A stretch of 64,000 nt of DNA from AR12 sp036265915 (GCA_036265915.1 DATAOC010000029.1:1-64000), one strand, 5' to 3'; shown: positions 34,515 to 43,299, numbered from the stretch's first letter. A program made the numbers and translations. The notes: generated by a model not told the origin, from the sequence alone.

Positions 34515-34901
34515 TCAGGCGGCGTCCTGCTCCCGCAGCATAGGGCAAAAAACTTCCGACCCGCCTGCCGCCGTCCACTCCTGAACGAAATGCTCCGCAT
34601 CCTGAGTCGTGCGCGGCACGACGCCGACGACGATGCCCCCCGCACACACTCCGGAATCGTACATGCGCGCACGCTCGTCGGGGATCCGCGCGCCGACGAG
34701 CGCGGTGACGAGGGCCCCGAGCGCGCGGGCGTCGCGGCCACGACGAACGGCGGCGGCGAGCAACCGATCTCGCGTCTCGGCCGTCATGCAGAGCCGCAGA
34801 TCGACGGCCGTATAGGCGCGGGCCGCGAGACTGGTGTAGGCGCGCTCGGCGCCCTCGTGGTCGGCGAACAGCGCGGTCAGCAGCGACATATTCTCGGCCA
34901 T
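34515..34901 (-). CDS. Small stress-type protein, YflT-like
   Basis: 128 residues, ATG 34901 behind GGGAGGAG. The opening LLTALFADHEGAERAYTSL and the late GGIVVGV strand resemble the GsiB/YflT 'heat-induced stress protein' alpha-beta domain found in general-stress proteins. No catalytic residues. A 21-base imperfect palindrome lies 47 bases upstream of its start. Assignment rests on pattern only. Confidence 0.5.
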   Translation of the reverse strand: MAENMSLLTALFADHEGAERAYTSLAARAYTAVDLRLCMTAETRDRLLAAAVRRGRDARALGALVTALVGARIPDERARMYDSGVCAGGIVVGVVPRTTQDAEHFVQEWTAAGGSEVFCPMLREQDAA

Positions 34902-34947
34902 GAAGCTCCTCCCGTGGACCTTAGCGATACAGCGAATCGAAGCGAGT

Positions 34948-34968
34948 GTCACGTGAAATTCGTGTGAC
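34948..34968. promoter_or_regulatory. Imperfect palindrome upstream of YflT-like gene
   Basis: GTCACGTG-AAATT-CGTGTGAC: six of eight arm positions are symmetrical around a five-base AT centre. The rest of the 185-base gap (34902-35086) shows only a GC-alternating run and no gene. Confidence 0.3.
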
Positions 34969-35086
34969 GCAGCGTCGCGCACACCTGTCGGTCGTCGCTG
35001 AACTGCATGGCGCGATGGATTGTTGGCAAGCGTGGTGCCAGTGAGCGCGATCCCGCGCGCGTGCGCGCGGTGTAAATCAGTACCAA

Positions 35087-35881
35087 CTAGCCGGTGGCTG
35101 TGCTCGCGGCGCTTTGACGCACGCGCTCGAGGGACATCGGCGGCCGGCGCGTGGCTCCACGCTTCACCCAGTACACGCATGTCTCCGTGTGCGCCGCGAC
35201 GGCCGGCGTGATGTCGACGCCGCACAGCGGGCAGCGATAGCTCCCTGGATCGCCGCCGCGCAGCCACCCCAGGCGATACCCGCGCTGGCAGTGCTGGCAC
35301 TGGACCACGTGGCTGCTGCAGCACAGGAAGAGAATGGCCTGCGCGTCGGGATCAGCCAGATCGACCGTGGGAGGCAGGATCGGCACCGTGACCCATCGGT
35401 CGGCCTTCAGCTGCGCGTCGATGTCGGGACGCCGCCGCCGGTCGGTCTTGCGGCGCTCACGGCCCGCGGCCGCGCTCTTCACGCGTCGGTCGCGAAAGCG
35501 GCGATCGAGGACCACCTCTGCCTTGGCGTCGTCGGCGAAGGAGCGCTTCAGTGACTGGTAGAGGTCGACGCGGCTGCGCGGCACCACGATGAGGACGGAC
35601 CGGCCCAGCTGGCGTCGGCCGGCGCCGACGTCGTCCCGTCCGCGCATCACCGGTGGGTGGCTTGGTGCTTCCGGCGCGTGCGCGGGGCTGGCCACTTCGT
35701 GCAGCCGCGCCGCGCCCGCCTGCTCGGCCACGTCACGGCTGGGATAGCCGGCCCAGTGCGACGGCCAGCTGCGCTCGGTCACCTCACCACTCGACGCGTC
35801 GACCATCTCCCAGACCCAGACGTTGGACTCGGCCAGCCACGCGGTCCGGATGACGAACGCATTTCCCGGCGAGGTCTTCAT
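35087..35881 (-). CDS. Zinc-ribbon protein of unknown function
   Basis: 264 residues from ATG 35881 behind GGGAGGA. The first 60 residues include two short aromatic strands. The centre (VLIVVPRSRVDLYQSLKRSF, then DRRFRDRRVK) is followed by a highly basic linker. The C-terminal 100 residues hold two Cys pairs, CQHC and CPLC, separated by a WLRGG turn, forming a likely zinc ribbon, then one more Cys/His group (HTETC). May bind nucleic acid or act in signalling; I do not recognise a named family. A -10-like TAGAAT lies 30 bases upstream. Confidence 0.6.
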   Translation of the reverse strand: MKTSPGNAFVIRTAWLAESNVWVWEMVDASSGEVTERSWPSHWAGYPSRDVAEQAGAARLHEVASPAHAPEAPSHPPVMRGRDDVGAGRRQLGRSVLIVVPRSRVDLYQSLKRSFADDAKAEVVLDRRFRDRRVKSAAAGRERRKTDRRRRPDIDAQLKADRWVTVPILPPTVDLADPDAQAILFLCCSSHVVQCQHCQRGYRLGWLRGGDPGSYRCPLCGVDITPAVAAHTETCVYWVKRGATRRPPMSLERVRQSAASTATG

Positions 35882-35910
35882 GTGTGCGCGTCCTCCCTCT
35901 GAGGACTGAA

Positions 35911-35916
35911 ATTCTA
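35911..35916 (-). promoter_or_regulatory. -10 box TAGAAT upstream of zinc-ribbon gene
   Basis: Minus-strand TAGAAT with a predicted leader of about 23 bases that carries GAGGGAGGA. No -35 match found. Confidence 0.4.
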
Positions 35917-36008
35917 ACGGCCGGGCACGCCGTTCACGCAGCTTTTTGTCGCCGCTGCGCGCCGCCCGCGTAAGTGCGCGACATTGCGGAGCGCGTCTCC
36001 GCGCTCGG

Positions 36009-37880
36009 CTATGATCGCCACGCCGTCGGTGAGCTCGCCGGCGTGGGGTGCCGCAGCTCGCGCAGCGTCGCAGTGACGTCGTCGTCGGCTGGCGCGCTTC
36101 GCGATGCGGCCGTCGAGACAACGCTGCGCGCGATGGGCAGGCGGACCGAGACCGTCGTGCCGAGGCCGGGCCCGGGGCTGGTCGCCTCGACGCGGCCGCC
36201 ATGCAGCTCGACGATGTGCCGCACGATGGCCAGGCCGAGGCCCAGGCCGCCGTACTGTCGTGTGAGTGTGCTGTCGGCCTGACGGAACCGCTCGAAGATG
36301 TGCGGCGCAACATCGGCCCTCAGTCCTTCGCCGGTGTCGCACACCACGAGCCGGACGCGTTCGCCCTCGGCATCGGCGCTCACCTCCACCCGGCCGCCCG
36401 GAGGCGTGAACTTCACGGCGTTCGACAGCAGGTTGCCGACCACCTGCTGCAGCCGGGTGGCGTCGGCGTCGATCAGCGGCAGCCCGGGCGCGATCCGTCG
36501 GGTGAGGGTGATCGACTTCTCGGCGGCCGCGCGCGCGATGGCGTCGCTGGCGGCCGCCACGATGACGTCGAGCGATACGGCCTGGCGGTGGAGGTGAAGG
36601 GTGCCGGTGATGATCCGGGAGACGTCGAGGAGATCGTCGACGAGCTGCAGCTGCAGGCGCGTGTTGCGCTCGACCGCCTCCAGTGCGCGGTCCTCCGCTT
36701 CGGGCTTGAGCGTGCCGGCGCGCAGCATGCGGATCCAGCCGAGCACGGGCGTGAGCGGCGTGCGCAGCTCGTGCGACAGCACGGCCAGGAACTCGTCCTT
36801 GGCGCGGCTGGCATCCTGTGCCTCGCGGAAGAGCCTCGCGTTGTCGGCTGCCAGCGCGGCGCGCTCTGCGAGCTCCTCGGCGATGGCGAGATCACCCAGC
36901 GTGTAGCGCCGGCCCGGCCCGGTGAGGATGAAGGCCACGACGCCGAGCATCCGGCCGCGGGCGCGCAGTGGCACGAGCATGAGCGACGTCGGACGCAGCG
37001 TCGCGCCGCCCAGATGCCGCGCATCGCGCGGTCGCCCGGCCAGCCATTCGTCGGTGATGTCCCGCACGAGCATCGGCTCGCCGCCCGCCAGGACGTGGAC
37101 GAGCGCGCTGCCATCGTCGGGTTCCGGCGTGCACGCCGGCGCCGCCGCCAGCGCGGTCTCGAGCGCTGGCTCTCGATGCGCGGCCGTGACTCGTCGCAGC
37201 CGGCCGTCGCTCTCGAGCACGTCGACGATCACGTAGTCTGCCAGGTATGGGACGGCCACGCGCGCCATGCTCTTCAGCGTGGCCTCCGTCTGCAGGGAAG
37301 CCGCCAGGACGCGGCTCGCCTCGGCCAGGAACGACGAGCGCTGTCCCGCGACCTCCGCCTGCGCGCGCGCGATCTCCGCGCGCAGGCGGTCGGTGCGCTC
37401 CGGCTCCGTGCGGCCGCGCTCGCTCACGTCGCGCAGGACGAGGACGAGCGTGCGCGCTCCGTCACCGACGCGCCTCGCCACGATCTCCAGCGCAATCTCG
37501 CTGCCGTCGTGCCGCCGCACGGCCACGTCGATCGGCGCGCGGCGGCGGTGCAGCTCGCGCAGCACCGCGGCGTCCGGGACGAGCGCGCTCAGCGGCGTCC
37601 CGACGAGCGCCTCGTGGGCGTAGCCGCACAGCCGAGCGGCCTGCGCGCTGGCCCGCGCCACGCGCCCCAGCGCGTCGACGATGACGATGCCGGCCGGGGC
37701 GGCGTCGAGCAATGCCTGCACGGTGGCGTCGGCGTGGCGGCGTGCCGCCACCGCGTCGGCAAGCTCGTCGCCGACGCGGCCGACGGCTCGCGGGCCCGGT
37801 CGCGCGAGCGCGCGGCGCACCAGCGACGGCAACAGCAGCGCGGCGGCGGCCGCGACGGGATGAACGCGGAGATATCGCAT
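36009..37880 (-). CDS. PAS-GAF sensor histidine kinase
   Basis: 623 residues from ATG 37880. A short N-terminal hydrophobic segment (AAAAALLLPSLV), a PAS domain (about 60-165, LLDAAPAGIVIVDALGRV), a coiled linker, a GAF domain (about 205-365), then HisKA with the phospho-acceptor in LAVLSHELRTPLTPVLGW and an HATPase_c domain with N-box NLLSNAVKFTPPGG, DTGEG, FERFRQ and GLGLGLAIV. It phosphorylates a response regulator not found next to it, so it is an orphan kinase. Its start lies 22 bases from that of the phosphonate operon, divergently; joint control is possible. Confidence 0.92.
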   Translation of the reverse strand: MRYLRVHPVAAAAALLLPSLVRRALARPGPRAVGRVGDELADAVAARRHADATVQALLDAAPAGIVIVDALGRVARASAQAARLCGYAHEALVGTPLSALVPDAAVLRELHRRRAPIDVAVRRHDGSEIALEIVARRVGDGARTLVLVLRDVSERGRTEPERTDRLRAEIARAQAEVAGQRSSFLAEASRVLAASLQTEATLKSMARVAVPYLADYVIVDVLESDGRLRRVTAAHREPALETALAAAPACTPEPDDGSALVHVLAGGEPMLVRDITDEWLAGRPRDARHLGGATLRPTSLMLVPLRARGRMLGVVAFILTGPGRRYTLGDLAIAEELAERAALAADNARLFREAQDASRAKDEFLAVLSHELRTPLTPVLGWIRMLRAGTLKPEAEDRALEAVERNTRLQLQLVDDLLDVSRIITGTLHLHRQAVSLDVIVAAASDAIARAAAEKSITLTRRIAPGLPLIDADATRLQQVVGNLLSNAVKFTPPGGRVEVSADAEGERVRLVVCDTGEGLRADVAPHIFERFRQADSTLTRQYGGLGLGLAIVRHIVELHGGRVEATSPGPGLGTTVSVRLPIARSVVSTAASRSAPADDDVTATLRELRHPTPASSPTAWRS

Positions 37881-37886
37881 GCCGGG

Positions 37887-37892
37887 TATACT
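37887..37892 (+). promoter_or_regulatory. -10 box TATACT of phosphonate operon
   Basis: TATACT within the palindrome GTATAC, ten bases before the GTG at 37903. The same palindrome could give a minus-strand start close to the kinase ATG. Confidence 0.4.
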
Positions 37893-37902
37893 GGGGGCCT
37901 TC

Positions 37903-39087
37903 GTGATCAGCGTCAATGGTCGCGCCTACGCTCCGCCGCGCTCGCCGCTCGTTGTGCTGTGCATCGACGGCTGCGAGCCCGACTACCTGACGTCCGCGAT
38001 CGACGCCGGCGCCATGCCGTATCTCGCGTCCGTGAAGAAAGCCGGCACGTGGACCGTCGGCGACTGCGTGATCCCGAGCTTCACGAACCCGAACAACCTC
38101 TCCATCGTGACCGGCGTGCCGCCGTCGGTTCACGGCATCTCCGGCAACTACTTCTACGATCGCGCGGCGGACGCCGAAGTGATGATGAACGATCCGAAGT
38201 ATCTTCGCGCCGAGACGATCCTCGCGCGGTTCGCCGCCGACGGCGCCACGGTGGCCGTGGTCACCGCCAAGGACAAGCTTCGCCGGCTGCTCGGACACGA
38301 GCTGAAGGGGACGTGCTTCTCGGCGGAGACCGCCGAGCCCGACGTGCTCGAGATGGTCGGCATGCCGCGGCCGTCGGTGTACAGCGCCGCGCTCAGCGAG
38401 TTCGTCTTCGCCGCCGGCGTGAAGCTGCTGTCGACGACGCGGCCCGACGTGATGTACCTGTCGAGTACCGACTACGTGCAGCACAAGCACGCGCCGGGCA
38501 CACCGGCCGCGAACGATTTCTACCGCATGCTGGACGGCTATCTCGGCCGCCTCGACGCGCAGGGCGCCACGGTGGCGCTCACGGCCGACCACGGGATGAA
38601 CGCGAAGACGAACGCCGCCGGACAGCCGAACGTGATCTACTTGCAAGACGTCCTCGACGCGTGGCTCGGCGCCAGCCGGGCTCGGGTGATCCTGCCGATC
38701 ACCGATCCCTACGTCGTGCACCACGGCGCCCTCGGCTCATTCGCGACCGTCTATCTTCCCGACGACGCCGACGTCGGCGACGTCATCGCGCGACTCGAAC
38801 GACAGCCCGGGATGGAGCTCGTCCTCGATCGCGCTGCGGGCTGCCGGCGCTTCGAGCTGCCCGAGGATCGCATGGGCGACGTGATCGTCGTGAGCGAGCG
38901 CCACACGGTGCTCGGCACCTCGGCCGCGAAGCACGATCTGTCCGGCCTCGATGCGCCGCTTCGCTCGCACGGCGGCCTGTCCGAGCAGCGCGTGCCCGTC
39001 GTGCTCAACCGCCGGACCCAGGTTCCGCCCGGGGCGCGACTGCGGAACTTCGACGTCTTCGACCTCGCCCTCAACCGTCTCGCCTGA
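37903..39087 (+). CDS. phnA: Phosphonoacetate hydrolase PhnA
   Basis: 394 residues from GTG 37903; an ATG at 37879 is in frame but lies ahead of the -10 box. Alkaline-phosphatase-superfamily enzyme that splits the C-P bond of phosphonoacetate into acetate and phosphate. ISVNGRAY is the family N-terminus; D22 (CIDGCEPDYL), T61 in PSFTNPNN (nucleophile), STDYVQHKHAPG (Asp/His), TADHGM (Asp-His) and LRSHGGLSEQRVP (His) reproduce the two-zinc site. The related PhnA-named PhnA alkylphosphonate protein is unrelated. First gene of a four-gene operon that includes PhnW. Confidence 0.87.
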   Translation: MISVNGRAYAPPRSPLVVLCIDGCEPDYLTSAIDAGAMPYLASVKKAGTWTVGDCVIPSFTNPNNLSIVTGVPPSVHGISGNYFYDRAADAEVMMNDPKYLRAETILARFAADGATVAVVTAKDKLRRLLGHELKGTCFSAETAEPDVLEMVGMPRPSVYSAALSEFVFAAGVKLLSTTRPDVMYLSSTDYVQHKHAPGTPAANDFYRMLDGYLGRLDAQGATVALTADHGMNAKTNAAGQPNVIYLQDVLDAWLGASRARVILPITDPYVVHHGALGSFATVYLPDDADVGDVIARLERQPGMELVLDRAAGCRRFELPEDRMGDVIVVSERHTVLGTSAAKHDLSGLDAPLRSHGGLSEQRVPVVLNRRTQVPPGARLRNFDVFDLALNRLA

Positions 39088-39089
39088 GC

Positions 39090-40307
39090 GTGCGGGCGCA
39101 GGTCGCGATCGTCGGCGGGGGTATTCTGGGCTGTGCGAGCGCCTGGCACCTGGCGCGCGCCGGCGTCCGCGACGTCGTCGTGCTCGAGCGCGGCGAGCTG
39201 AACGCGGCCACCACCAGCCAGGCGGCCGGCCTCATCGGGCAGCTGCGACCGTCCGCGGTGAAGACGGCGATCGTGCGGCAGACGTTGATGGACATCGCCG
39301 CGTTCTCTTCCGAGGGCCTCCCCACCGGATTTCACAAGACCGGGTCGCTGCGCCTGGCGCTCACTGGCCAGCGCGAGACCGAGCTGCTCGAGCAGGTGAG
39401 CCGAGGTCGGCGGCTCGGCGTCGATGTCGTGCTCGTCTCGGCCAAGGACGTCGCGCGACTCGCGCCGGGCGTCAGTGTGCCGGACAACCGGGTGGCGGCC
39501 TGGCTGCCCGGCGACGGTTACGCCGAGCCGTACACGCTCGCCTCCGCGTACGCCGCTGCCGCACGCGCACTCGGCGTCCGGTTTCTCACCGGCCGCGAGG
39601 TCACCGCCATCGCGACACGCGGGGGACGCGCCACCGGCGTCGTCACCGCCGCCGGCGCCGTCGAGGCGGAGACGATCGTCGTCGCCGCCGGCGCATGGAC
39701 GGCGCCGCTGGCGGCCGCGGCCGGCGCGGGAGCCCCGGTCTATCCGGTGCGCCACCAGGCGTGGGTCACGGCGCCCATGCCCTGGGTCAGCCCCGCGTTC
39801 CCCGTGATTCGCATTCCGGACCGGTGGGCGTACCTGCGTCCCGAGGTCGGCGGTCTGATGTTCGGCTTCTTCGAGCCGACGCCCCTCGGCGTGGATCCCG
39901 ACACGCTGGGCGCAGGCTTCACGATCGACCGCGTGCCGCGCGATCCGGGCGTCGTCACCGGCTACGCGGGCGGGCTGGTCGAGATCGTGCCGGGACTGCA
40001 CGACGCGCCGATCGCCGGTGCGACCGCCGGCCTTCCCACGTTCACGCCGGATGGCGAGTTCGTCGTCGGCGCGCTCGACGACGTGGCCGGGCTGCTCGTC
40101 GCGTCGGGATGCTGCGCGCACGGCATCGCGGGGTCGGGTGGCGTCGGGCGCGCGGTGGCGGAGGCGATCACCGGCCAGACGCCCACGATCGACCCGACAC
40201 CGCTGCGTGCCGCGCGCTTCGGCGGCCGGCGCCGCGACCGGGCGTGGATCCGTGTCGCCTCGACGGCGACGTACGCCGGGTACTACGGAGGCACCAGGAC
40301 CGCATGA
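39090..40307 (+). CDS. FAD-dependent amine oxidase (DAO family) of phosphonate operon
   Basis: 405 residues from GTG 39090, two bases after the phnA stop. VAIVGGGILGCASAWHLARAG binds FAD; TSQAAGLIG and the DGEFVVGALDDVAGLLVASGC C-terminal block place it with glycine/sarcosine-oxidase-like DAO proteins. Between phnA and phnW it most likely oxidises AEP or an N-methylated AEP to phosphonoacetaldehyde; flavoenzymes of this type are known in such clusters. Substrate is inference. Overlaps phnW by four bases. Confidence 0.8.
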   Translation: MRAQVAIVGGGILGCASAWHLARAGVRDVVVLERGELNAATTSQAAGLIGQLRPSAVKTAIVRQTLMDIAAFSSEGLPTGFHKTGSLRLALTGQRETELLEQVSRGRRLGVDVVLVSAKDVARLAPGVSVPDNRVAAWLPGDGYAEPYTLASAYAAAARALGVRFLTGREVTAIATRGGRATGVVTAAGAVEAETIVVAAGAWTAPLAAAAGAGAPVYPVRHQAWVTAPMPWVSPAFPVIRIPDRWAYLRPEVGGLMFGFFEPTPLGVDPDTLGAGFTIDRVPRDPGVVTGYAGGLVEIVPGLHDAPIAGATAGLPTFTPDGEFVVGALDDVAGLLVASGCCAHGIAGSGGVGRAVAEAITGQTPTIDPTPLRAARFGGRRRDRAWIRVASTATYAGYYGGTRTA

Positions 40308-41401
40308 TGGCGGACCGCGAGTGGATCTTGCTCAACCCCGGTCCTGCGAACACGAGCGCGGGCGTGCGCCAGGCGCTCGTCATGCCGGACCTCTGCCACC
40401 GCGAGCCCGAGTGCTTCGACATGATGCGCCGCTGCCGCACGGAGCTCGTCCGTCTCGCCGGCGCCGGCGCCGACTGGACGGCGGTGTTGTTCACGGGCTC
40501 CGGCACCGCCGCCGTCGAGGCGGCGATCTGCGGCGCGGTGCCGCCGGCGGCGTCGCTGATCGTGGTCGACAACGGCGTGTACGGCGATCGCATGCTGAAG
40601 ATCGCGCACGCGCACGGGATCCCGGCCATCGCGGTCAGCGGTGGCATCTTCGCGCCGGCGCGCGTCGACGACGTCGACGCGGCGCTGCGCGGCCATCCGG
40701 AGGCCAGTCACGTTGCCGTCGTCCACCACGAGACGACGACCGGCCTGCTGAACCCGGTGGCCGACATCGCGCGTGTCGCGGCGCACCACGGCCGGCGCGT
40801 CATCGTGGACGCGATGAGCTCGCTGTTCGGCGAGCGGCTCGACGTCACCCAGGACGGGATCGACTTCGTGACCGCCAGCGCCAACAAGTGCCTGCAGGGG
40901 ATCCCCGGCATCTCGTTCGTGCTCGCGCGCCGTCGCGCGCTCGAGGCGGTGGCCGGCCGGTCGCCGCGCTCGGTCTATCTGGATCTGGCCTCGCACTTCG
41001 TGAGCCAGGAGCGCGACAACACGCCGTTCACGCCGGCCGTGCAGGTCCTGCACGCGATGGAGCAGGCGCTCGCGGAGCTGGCAGAGGAAGGCCTCGCCCG
41101 CCGCATCGAGCGCTACGCGGAGAACGCGCGGGTCCTGCGCTCGGGAATGGCGCGGCTCGGCATCGAGGCGCTCGGGACGCCTCACGGCCGCTCGAACATT
41201 CTCACCACGTTCCGCCTGCCGTCCGGTGTCACGTACGAGGCGCTGCATGATGCGATGAAGCGCCGCGGCTACATCATCTATGCCGGCCAGGGCGACATCC
41301 GCACGTACGCGTTCCGCGTCTCGAACATGGGCACCCTCACGCCCCGGGACATGGAAGGCGTGGTCGCGGCATTCGAGGAGTCGATCGCCGAGCTCCGATG
41401 A
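40304..41401 (+). CDS. phnW: 2-Aminoethylphosphonate-pyruvate transaminase PhnW
   Basis: 365 residues, ATG 40304 behind GGAGG. Class V PLP aminotransferase turning AEP plus pyruvate into phosphonoacetaldehyde plus alanine. WILLNPGPANTSAGVRQAL, DLCHREPE, GSGTAAVEAAI and the Schiff-base Lys in TASANKCLQGIPG are as in PhnW. The residue pattern also resembles alanine-glyoxylate transaminases, but DLCHRE and the phnA neighbour favour PhnW. No phosphonoacetaldehyde dehydrogenase (phnY) or hydrolase (phnX) is in the window. Confidence 0.88.
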   Translation: MMADREWILLNPGPANTSAGVRQALVMPDLCHREPECFDMMRRCRTELVRLAGAGADWTAVLFTGSGTAAVEAAICGAVPPAASLIVVDNGVYGDRMLKIAHAHGIPAIAVSGGIFAPARVDDVDAALRGHPEASHVAVVHHETTTGLLNPVADIARVAAHHGRRVIVDAMSSLFGERLDVTQDGIDFVTASANKCLQGIPGISFVLARRRALEAVAGRSPRSVYLDLASHFVSQERDNTPFTPAVQVLHAMEQALAELAEEGLARRIERYAENARVLRSGMARLGIEALGTPHGRSNILTTFRLPSGVTYEALHDAMKRRGYIIYAGQGDIRTYAFRVSNMGTLTPRDMEGVVAAFEESIAELR

Positions 41402-42258
41402 CGGCGGCCGCGCTCGTGCTCGTCGTCGCCGCCGCGTTCCTGCACGCCGGCTGGAACGCGCTCGCCAAGCGTAGCCGGGATCCCGTCGCGTTCCTCTGGC
41501 TGGCCTCCGCCGTCGCGGCGCCGGCGCTGTCGCCGTGGGGCGTGCGCGAGCTGGCGCTCGCCGGGCTTCCGTGGCGCGCGGTGCCGTTCGTGATCGGTAC
41601 CATCGTCCTCCACGTCCTCTACTTCTACTCGCTGGGGCGCGCGTATGGCACCGGCGCCTACTCACTCGTCTATCCGATCGCCCGCGGTCTCGGCGTGGCT
41701 CTCGTGCCGATCCTCGCGTGGCTGCTGCTGGACGAGCGCCTGTCGCGACTCGGCGTGGCCGGCATCGCGCTCGTCATCACGGGTGTCCTGGTCCTGCACC
41801 GGGTGGGGCGGCCGCCGGCGCCGCTGCCCGGCGGCGCACTCGCCTCCGCGTCGTTCTGGGCGACGCTGACGGGGCTGACGATCGCGTCGTACTCGGTGCT
41901 CGACAAGGTCGGCGTGAGTCGGCTCCATCCGGTGCCGTACGTCATGCTCATGGAGGCGGGCTGCGTGGCGGTGTTCGCGCCGTTCATGGTGCGCCGCCTG
42001 CCGGTCGCGCGCGCCGAGTGGGCCGCGAACCGCTGGACGATCGCGGCCACCGGGCTGATGAGCGCCGGCGGCTACACGCTCGTGCTGTTCGCCTTCCAGC
42101 TGTCGAAGGCGGGGTACGTCGTCGCGTCCCGCGAGCTGTCGATCGTGCTCTCGGCCCTCATCGGCAGCTTGCTGCTGCGCGAGGGACGCCTGACGCCGCG
42201 GCTGGCGGCGGCGACGATCGTGCTGGCCGGCGTGGCGTGCGTGGCGCTCGCGCGGTGA
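41398..42258 (+). CDS. EamA-family transporter of phosphonate operon
   Basis: 286 residues, ATG overlapping the phnW stop. About ten membrane helices in two EamA repeats (LVLVVAAAFLHAGWNALAK; LTIASYSVLDKVGV). The overlap with phnW suggests a role in moving a phosphonate, an amino acid by-product or another metabolite; normally phosphonate import uses ABC systems, so this is uncertain. Confidence 0.82.
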   Translation: MTAAALVLVVAAAFLHAGWNALAKRSRDPVAFLWLASAVAAPALSPWGVRELALAGLPWRAVPFVIGTIVLHVLYFYSLGRAYGTGAYSLVYPIARGLGVALVPILAWLLLDERLSRLGVAGIALVITGVLVLHRVGRPPAPLPGGALASASFWATLTGLTIASYSVLDKVGVSRLHPVPYVMLMEAGCVAVFAPFMVRRLPVARAEWAANRWTIAATGLMSAGGYTLVLFAFQLSKAGYVVASRELSIVLSALIGSLLLREGRLTPRLAAATIVLAGVACVALAR

Positions 42259-42270
42259 GCTAGCCGCGCG
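42249..42270. terminator. Bidirectional hairpin spanning both stop codons
   Basis: CGCGCGG (42249-42255) pairs with CCGCGCG (42264-42270) around an eight-base loop that contains the TGA of the transporter and the TAG of galE on the other strand. No T-tract. Confidence 0.45.
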
Positions 42271-43237
42271 CGGTCGTCGTCATCCACTCCCACGCCGAGC
42301 GGATGATCTCGACGAGGTCCTGGTGCCGCGGACGCCAGCCCAGATGCTCCGTGGCGCGGCCGGTCGCGGCCACGAGCACGGCGGGGTCGCCGGGACGCCG
42401 CGCGCCGACCACGACCGGGATCTCGCGCTTGGTGACGGCGGCGGCCGCGTCGATCACCTCGCGCACCGTGTAGCCGTCGCCGCCGCAGCCGAGGTTGTAC
42501 GCGCCACCCGGATGCCCGGCGGTCAGCGCGTCGAGCGCCAGCGCGTGGGCGGCCGCGATGTCGAGCACGTGCACGTAATCGCGCACGCACGTCCCGTCGC
42601 GCGTCGGATAGTCGTCGCCGTAGACGGTGACCGATGGACGCTGTCCGGCCGCCGCCTGCAGCACGATCGGGATCAGATGAGTCTCCGGATCGTGGCGCTC
42701 CCCGCAGCGCGTGGTGGCGCCCGCCGCGTTGAAGTAGCGCAGGCTCACCGCGCGCGTGCCGTAGGCGCGCCCGTACCAGCCGAGCGCGCGCTCGAACGCC
42801 AGCTTGCACTCGCCATACGGATTGGTCGGCGCGGGCGGGTCGTCCTCCTCGATCGGCTGCTTGGCGCGGTCGCCGTACACCGCCGCCGACGACGAGAACA
42901 CGATGACGCCGACGCCCGCCGCGCGCATGGCGTCGAGCAGTGCGAGCCCGCCCAGCACATTGGTGCGGTAATAGCGTGCGGGATGGATGACCGACTCGCC
43001 GACGAGCGACTCCGCGGCCATGTGCACGACGGCGTCGATGCGGTGCTCGCGCAGCTCGCGCGTGAGCTGCTCGCCGTCGAGAAGATCGACCTGAACGAAC
43101 GCCGCACCGGACGGCACCGCGTCGCGGTGGCCGCGCACGAGATTGTCGCCGACCACAACGGCATGACCCTGCTGGAGGAGCCACTCAGCCACCACGCTGC
43201 CGATGTAGCCGGCACCTCCGGTCACGAACACGCGCAT
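42260..43237 (-). CDS. galE: UDP-glucose 4-epimerase GalE
   Basis: 325 residues from ATG 43237. Converts UDP-glucose and UDP-galactose for polysaccharide synthesis. VFVTGGAGYIGSVVAEWLL binds NAD, SSAAVYGD and NPYGECKLAFE contain the Ser/Tyr/Lys catalytic set, and SLRYFNAAGAT is GalE-specific. The longer upstream frame is antisense shadow. A TGG-TATCGT extended -10 ends seven bases before the ATG, predicting a leaderless transcript separate from malQ-ligD upstream. Confidence 0.93.
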   Translation of the reverse strand: MRVFVTGGAGYIGSVVAEWLLQQGHAVVVGDNLVRGHRDAVPSGAAFVQVDLLDGEQLTRELREHRIDAVVHMAAESLVGESVIHPARYYRTNVLGGLALLDAMRAAGVGVIVFSSSAAVYGDRAKQPIEEDDPPAPTNPYGECKLAFERALGWYGRAYGTRAVSLRYFNAAGATTRCGERHDPETHLIPIVLQAAAGQRPSVTVYGDDYPTRDGTCVRDYVHVLDIAAAHALALDALTAGHPGGAYNLGCGGDGYTVREVIDAAAAVTKREIPVVVGARRPGDPAVLVAATGRATEHLGWRPRHQDLVEIIRSAWEWMTTTARG

Positions 43238-43244
43238 GGGGCAC

Positions 43245-43253
43245 ACGATACCA
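43245..43253 (-). promoter_or_regulatory. Extended -10 TGG-TATCGT before galE
   Basis: On the minus strand TGG plus TATCGT, then seven bases to the galE ATG. No -35 box. Confidence 0.5.
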
Positions 43254-43299
43254 CGCGCGTCGCCGACACCACGCGGACGGCGGGGCCGGTGCCGCGGTG

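Noticed and set aside
36048..40307. A 1419-codon open frame on the plus strand
   Set aside because: Its first two thirds are antisense to the histidine kinase and out of frame with phnA; only the part from 39090 has a real domain, the FAD oxidoreductase.
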